A stretch of DNA of 10,749 nt, from the NCBI GenBank assembly GCA_004151065.3, contig NWUY0303889743.1, forward strand, positions 1 through 10,749, in the 5' to 3' direction. Both the position numbers and the translations under genes were made by a program. Numbering within the stretch: position 1 is the first letter of the stretch; each line of letters opens with the position of its first letter. The DNA comes from Larix sibirica. Taxonomy: Eukaryota > Streptophyta > Pinopsida > Pinales > Pinaceae. Under the pieces are notes generated by a model. It was not told where the DNA came from. It worked only from the letters and a program-made list of their open reading frames with translations, and did no database searches. Shown piece after piece: positions 7,680-10,749 of this stretch.

Positions 7680-7951
7680 TCCAAATCACCTCCCATCTAT
7701 TGCCCTGGACAACTACCCCAAAAAAATAGACAAGGTCACTTGGTAGATAAAAAATTTACTTTATTTTATCTTTATATCTTTCAACCAAAGGTTTGTAGAG
7801 TTTTAAAAGTGGAACATAGGAGTGTTCACATGAACTGAAACCTAGGAATGCTAATAGGAAGTGGAAATTGTAGTGCATTTTTGCAATTTGATGGGATGTA
7901 CAAAGACGTCAATTCCCCTCCTATTAGCATTGAAACCCTACGAGGGACCCT
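7680..7951. other. Right flank of the LINE, non-coding
   Basis: No gene is visible. The 65-codon frame 7641-7838 crosses the LINE boundary and has no motif. The interval contains an inverted repeat at 7847-7931. I looked for the end of an LTR and a tRNA primer-binding site belonging to the Gag element downstream and found no convincing candidate. Confidence 0.55.
7847..7931. repeat. Inverted repeat upstream of the degenerate coding region
   Basis: AATGCTAATAGGA (7847-7859) is the exact reverse complement of 7919-7931. With two or three mismatches the arms extend inward to about 7869 and 7911, leaving a loop of about 41 bases. The right arm ends 20 bp before the ATG at 7952. Confidence 0.85.
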
Positions 7952-9365
7952 ATGTCTCAAAGAGAATCTAGCTCTCGTGATTAGCTAGTTCGAAGACCAC
8001 ATCTCCATAGGCCAGTAGCCACATCATACTTTTTTCATTACCCATGCATGATTGAATGGTTGATAGATCATGCTAACATACAAGAGAAAATTATCTACTC
8101 TAAATTAGGGAGACTTATTGTTTCTTTAAATGTCACTAGCATACTATGTATGTACAATCTCCCCAATCCCACCCAAAAGCTAACATGAGAATGACTGGAC
8201 ACATATAAGGAAGCCCATGACCCTTACAAATTGCTAGATAATCAATGAGATAAAACCATGACATTCAAGAAATATAGTTTAAAGCAATATTCCACGTACA
8301 ATTTCAAGTCTATAGTTCAAAATGTCATTATCCCAATGGGCAATTATATGGGCAAGATGGCACAATACATTTCTACATAAATTGGACCCATGTGTTGCAT
8401 GGGGTTTAAAAAGATGGAAACATCTTCAATTAGATGGAGCTCATCTTCAATACCCTAGCCCATAAAATATATAAGGCCAAGAATCTTGACCTTGCTCAAC
8501 ATGTTGGATTCTTTAGGTTATTCTACCTAGTAGATTGTTCACTATTTAGTGGACAATAGTTCTATAGAAGAAAAGTGTTCAATGGACTCCTACTAATCTT
8601 GTCGCTTTACATCAGTTGGACCACCATATCACATGAGTTATAGATTTTTGTGTAGAGAGCATTGTTAATGGATATGTAGTGGAATTTGTTGCAAAAAAAA
8701 ACATCAATCTTTCTCTAGAGCCGAAGAAGTTTTCAAGAAGGGAGCCCAAGGAATATTCGTAAGAGAAATTCTGCTATGGATCAAGATCCTATATGTAGAA
8801 GAGAGAATTTTTCTATTTAGTCTCATCTCCATGGTTGAGTATTTACCTTGCGCCATGGGGGAGTAGTTGGAGATGGTGTTGATGATTTCTGGAATGTGAA
8901 AGAGTTCGAAAAATGGAGGGGGGGTCGAAAAATAGTGCAAAGATTGAATAGGTTTTGAGAAGGTTGGCCATTACAAAGAAGTGGTCGATAAATCAAATGA
9001 AAATAACAAGAAAGATAAGTGATTAGTTGGAGAAGGATATTGGAAAAGAAGGGAATAATGAGGGAAGATTGAATGAGTTTCAAAAGTTGTGGAGATGAGG
9101 AGAGTTAGCCAACTCTTGGTTGAATGCAAGAGGAATAATGTTGGAGGGAAGCCCTACCGGAGGAAGCTAGGGAGAGGAATCAGTAAGAAAACTAGATGAG
9201 AAAGAGAATGGGGTGATGAAGAGAGATGTTGCCATCCAGATTGATGATACAGAGATGACTTTAGAAAGGGTTGTGGAACTATCAGAGTCTAGTGATCCAA
9301 TAGAAGTTGAAGGACATGATGATATGGACGAGGTACTTGAAGATGTGCATAGATTATTCTAAGAA
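7952..9365 (+). pseudogene. Unrecognised degenerate coding region upstream of Gag
   Basis: I do not recognise the protein, but the region reads as decayed coding sequence. From ATG 7952 one frame gives MSQRESSSRD, a stop (7982), then VRRPHLHRPVATSYFFHYP, MIEWLIDHANIQEKIIYSK, LGRLIVSLNVTS and MYNLPNPTQKLT, with stops at 8186, 8192 and 8246. A shift around 8270-8340 leads to a second frame with FYINWTHVLHG, MELIFNTLAHKIYKAKNLDL, FFRLFYLVDCSLF and stops at 8407, 8431, 8557 and 8641. A third frame, from about 8643, gives YVVEFVAKKNINLSLEPKKF, then a Lys/Glu-rich, probably coiled-coil part (LEKDIGKEG, LNEFQKLW) and an acidic tail open from 9171 to 9362 (VELSESSDPIEVEGHDDMDE). A further shift near 9365 joins it to the Gag frame. 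It may be an N-terminal extension of that Gag or a separate ORF of the same element. The coding call is inference from residue patterns. Confidence 0.5.
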
Positions 9366-10341
9366 CTAGAAACCCCCTCAAGTTGTGAAATGGATACCTG
9401 AAATCAATAGAACTAACACATATTCAACTACTCCCCTGACACCTTTGAATCATATGGTACCTTCTTTTTCTAAACCTATATTAAGTTTGCATTGGTATAA
9501 TCAAGTTAGCAATAGGAGTAGTAACTTAGTTTGAATATTGATGAGAGGGAATGGCAATAGAAACCTTAGTTTGGGATGGTAGAATAGTACTCAAAGAAGT
9601 GGTAGTTCACTGAATTCTAGTAGTGGGTTCAAATTTAGTTTCACAACCAAGTCTTGGTGGGTTTATTTGATTGGGTTTACGCCTACTAGAATGACAATAA
9701 TGCATGGAATATCCCCCATGAAGTACCCATAATTATGGGGAAAAGGAGTTGATGAATATGTAGACCAACATTGGTTTTTATGTCAAACAATTTAGAGATC
9801 AAAATGAGTCTATGATAACTACAAGTTGGTACAATTTTAAGCAACCTTGAGAGGTAAGGATTTACAATGGTATATGAAGTTTGTGGAATTCCCACCCAAG
9901 GTTGCATCACTTACCTTGCAAGAGTTGAAACAACAACTCCTTGAGGAATTTTATTTTCCCAAGTTAGAAGAATGGGGCATAGTAGAACAGAAGGAAAGTT
10001 GATAGTTTGAAGGAGAATTTGCATGGAAGTATGTAAAGAGGTTTTGAGACTCGATGGCAAGACTCTCACTTCCTATCCATGATACCCATCACAAGGACCG
10101 GTTTATTCAGGGGTTGCTTCCTCTGATTAGAACCCCACTAATGACATATAATATTGACACTCCTAGAGTTGCATTGGAGCAAGCTATGGAGATAAATCCT
10201 ATGGCTAAGTATCTTGGCAGTATTAAAGTTGTGGTACCAATAGCCAACCCTAATTTATCTCGAGTACAAAATCAAATTGTTATGCTTATAGAGAATATAC
10301 AAGAGTTAGCAATACTAAAAGTTCGACAGGAATATGTTTTG

Positions 10342-10383
10342 TGCACTGAATGTATGATTGAAGGACATCATGCTTATGAATTC
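10342..10383 (+). other. First Gag zinc knuckle, last Cys lost
   Basis: CTECMIEGHHAYEF has C-x2-C-x4-H-x4 spacing, with Phe (TTC 10381-10383) where the fourth ligand Cys is expected. A single G-to-T change from TGC would explain it. Confidence 0.75.
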
Positions 10384-10616
10384 CCTCGAATGTAGGAAGG
10401 ATCCTCAACTAACCCGTTATAGAACCATTTGCAGGAAGACTTTGTGGAGCAGTTATGCAAGTGACTACGATTGCTCCATTACATAGTCTAGCAAAATATC
10501 ATGCTTTCCTAATTATTTAAAATTTTGAATATGGGGAGTTTCGTGAAATCTAAAGAAAGTATGGGCATCCCCCCCAAGCACTGTCAATCCTAAATAAATA
10601 TTCTTTAGTAGTGTAT

Positions 10617-10658
10617 AGTGAATTGTGTGGCACATATACACATAGCATGGGTAAATGT
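10617..10658 (+). other. Second Gag zinc knuckle, first Cys lost
   Basis: SELCGTYTHSMGKC keeps Cys 10626, His 10641 and Cys 10656 with C-x2-C-x4-H-x4-C spacing. The first ligand is Ser (AGT 10617-10619). It is followed directly by RALDTLADRL, a segment often seen after the second knuckle in these plant Gags. It lies in a different frame from the first knuckle, so at least one indel separates them. Confidence 0.7.
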
Positions 10659-10749
10659 AGAGCTTTGGACACTCTTGCCGATAGACTATATAGAACTACT
10701 TTTCAAGTAACTAATAATTCCCAACTTAAGGAGGAGTTGGTTGCAGAAG

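Larger units (their letters stand above)
9370..10749 (+). pseudogene. Ty3-type retrotransposon Gag, degenerate, runs off the window
   Basis: Gag forms the particle that packages retrotransposon RNA. One frame runs from about 9370 to 10395. It shows a Ser/Asn-rich segment (9412-9660), then the plant retrotransposon-Gag capsid-like pattern: DQHWFLCQTI, KLVQF, ATLRGKDLQWYMKF, LTLQELKQQLLEEFYFPKLE, FAWKYVKRF, ARLSLPIHDTHHKDRFIQGL and LPLIRTPLM. A CCHC-like knuckle follows at 10342-10383, and a second at 10617-10658 in a different frame, followed by RALDTLADRLYRTTFQV. At least nine stops interrupt the first frame (for example 9727-9729, the adjacent TGA-TAG near 10001 and 10393-10395). Only 10054-10395 is open for more than 100 codons. 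Protease, RT and integrase would lie past the right edge. Ty3 placement rests on Gag pattern only. Confidence 0.83.

Noticed and set aside
7740-7755. TGGTAGATAAAAAA as a primer-binding site after a 5' LTR
   Set aside because: Only the first five bases fit, and no LTR end or terminal repeat partner is visible in the window.
7641-7838. 65-codon plus-strand frame across the LINE 3' end
   Set aside because: It starts in the LINE 3' UTR and crosses the target-site duplication, so it cannot be one ancestral gene.
8421-8451. Short direct repeat of CATCTTCAAT
   Set aside because: Ten-base repeats this close are expected by chance in AT-rich DNA, and there is no further structure.
8704-9083. Minus-strand open frames of 78 and 86 codons
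   Set aside because: They have no recognisable motif, and the plus strand reads as a continuous degenerate coding region here.
9491-9508. TTGGTATAATCAAGTTAG as a tRNA-Met primer-binding site
   Set aside because: It matches only the first bases of the usual TGGTATCAGAGC and lies inside the Gag reading frame.

Overview
The window looks like intergenic DNA of a land plant with a large, repeat-rich nuclear genome. All recognisable coding sequence is decayed mobile-element or repeat-associated sequence. I see no intact host gene, no tRNA or rRNA and no CRISPR array. The family mix is a plant L1-clade LINE with a C-terminal RNase H, a Ty3-type gag and a Pif1-type helicase fragment. This would fit a gymnosperm such as a conifer, but that is a guess from the overall impression and not a demonstrated assignment.

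Layout. (1) About 170-745: C-terminal part of a Pif1-like DNA helicase, broken by stops and frameshifts. (2) About 745-1195: AT-rich non-coding DNA with a 23-bp tandem duplication, a GC-rich hairpin and a roughly 54-bp direct repeat. (3) 1211-7664: an essentially full-length LINE, bracketed by a perfect 15-17 bp target-site duplication (1194/1196-1210 and 7663/7665-7679). It has a 5' leader, ORF1 (DUF4283-like domain plus CCHC knuckle), a one-base TAATG stop/start junction, ORF2 (AP-type endonuclease, reverse transcriptase, zf-RVT-like knuckle, RNase H), a 3' UTR and a very short A tail. (4) 7680-7951: flanking DNA with a 13-bp perfect (about 22-bp imperfect) inverted repeat. (5) 7952-10749, running off the right edge: a long degenerate coding region. 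The first 1.4 kb encodes something I cannot name. The second half is a Ty3-type Gag with a capsid-like domain and two zinc knuckles.

How it fits together. The LINE inserted between the helicase relic and the Gag-bearing element by target-primed reverse transcription, as its duplication shows. None of the elements is autonomous now. ORF2 has at least nine in-frame stops and six frameshifts, and two endonuclease catalytic residues are replaced. The four RNase H acidic residues and the RT FVDD are still present. The target-site duplication is perfect although the element is badly broken, which raises the possibility that the copy was already defective when it was mobilised in trans. The least explained stretch is 7952-9362, the coding-like region just upstream of the Gag.
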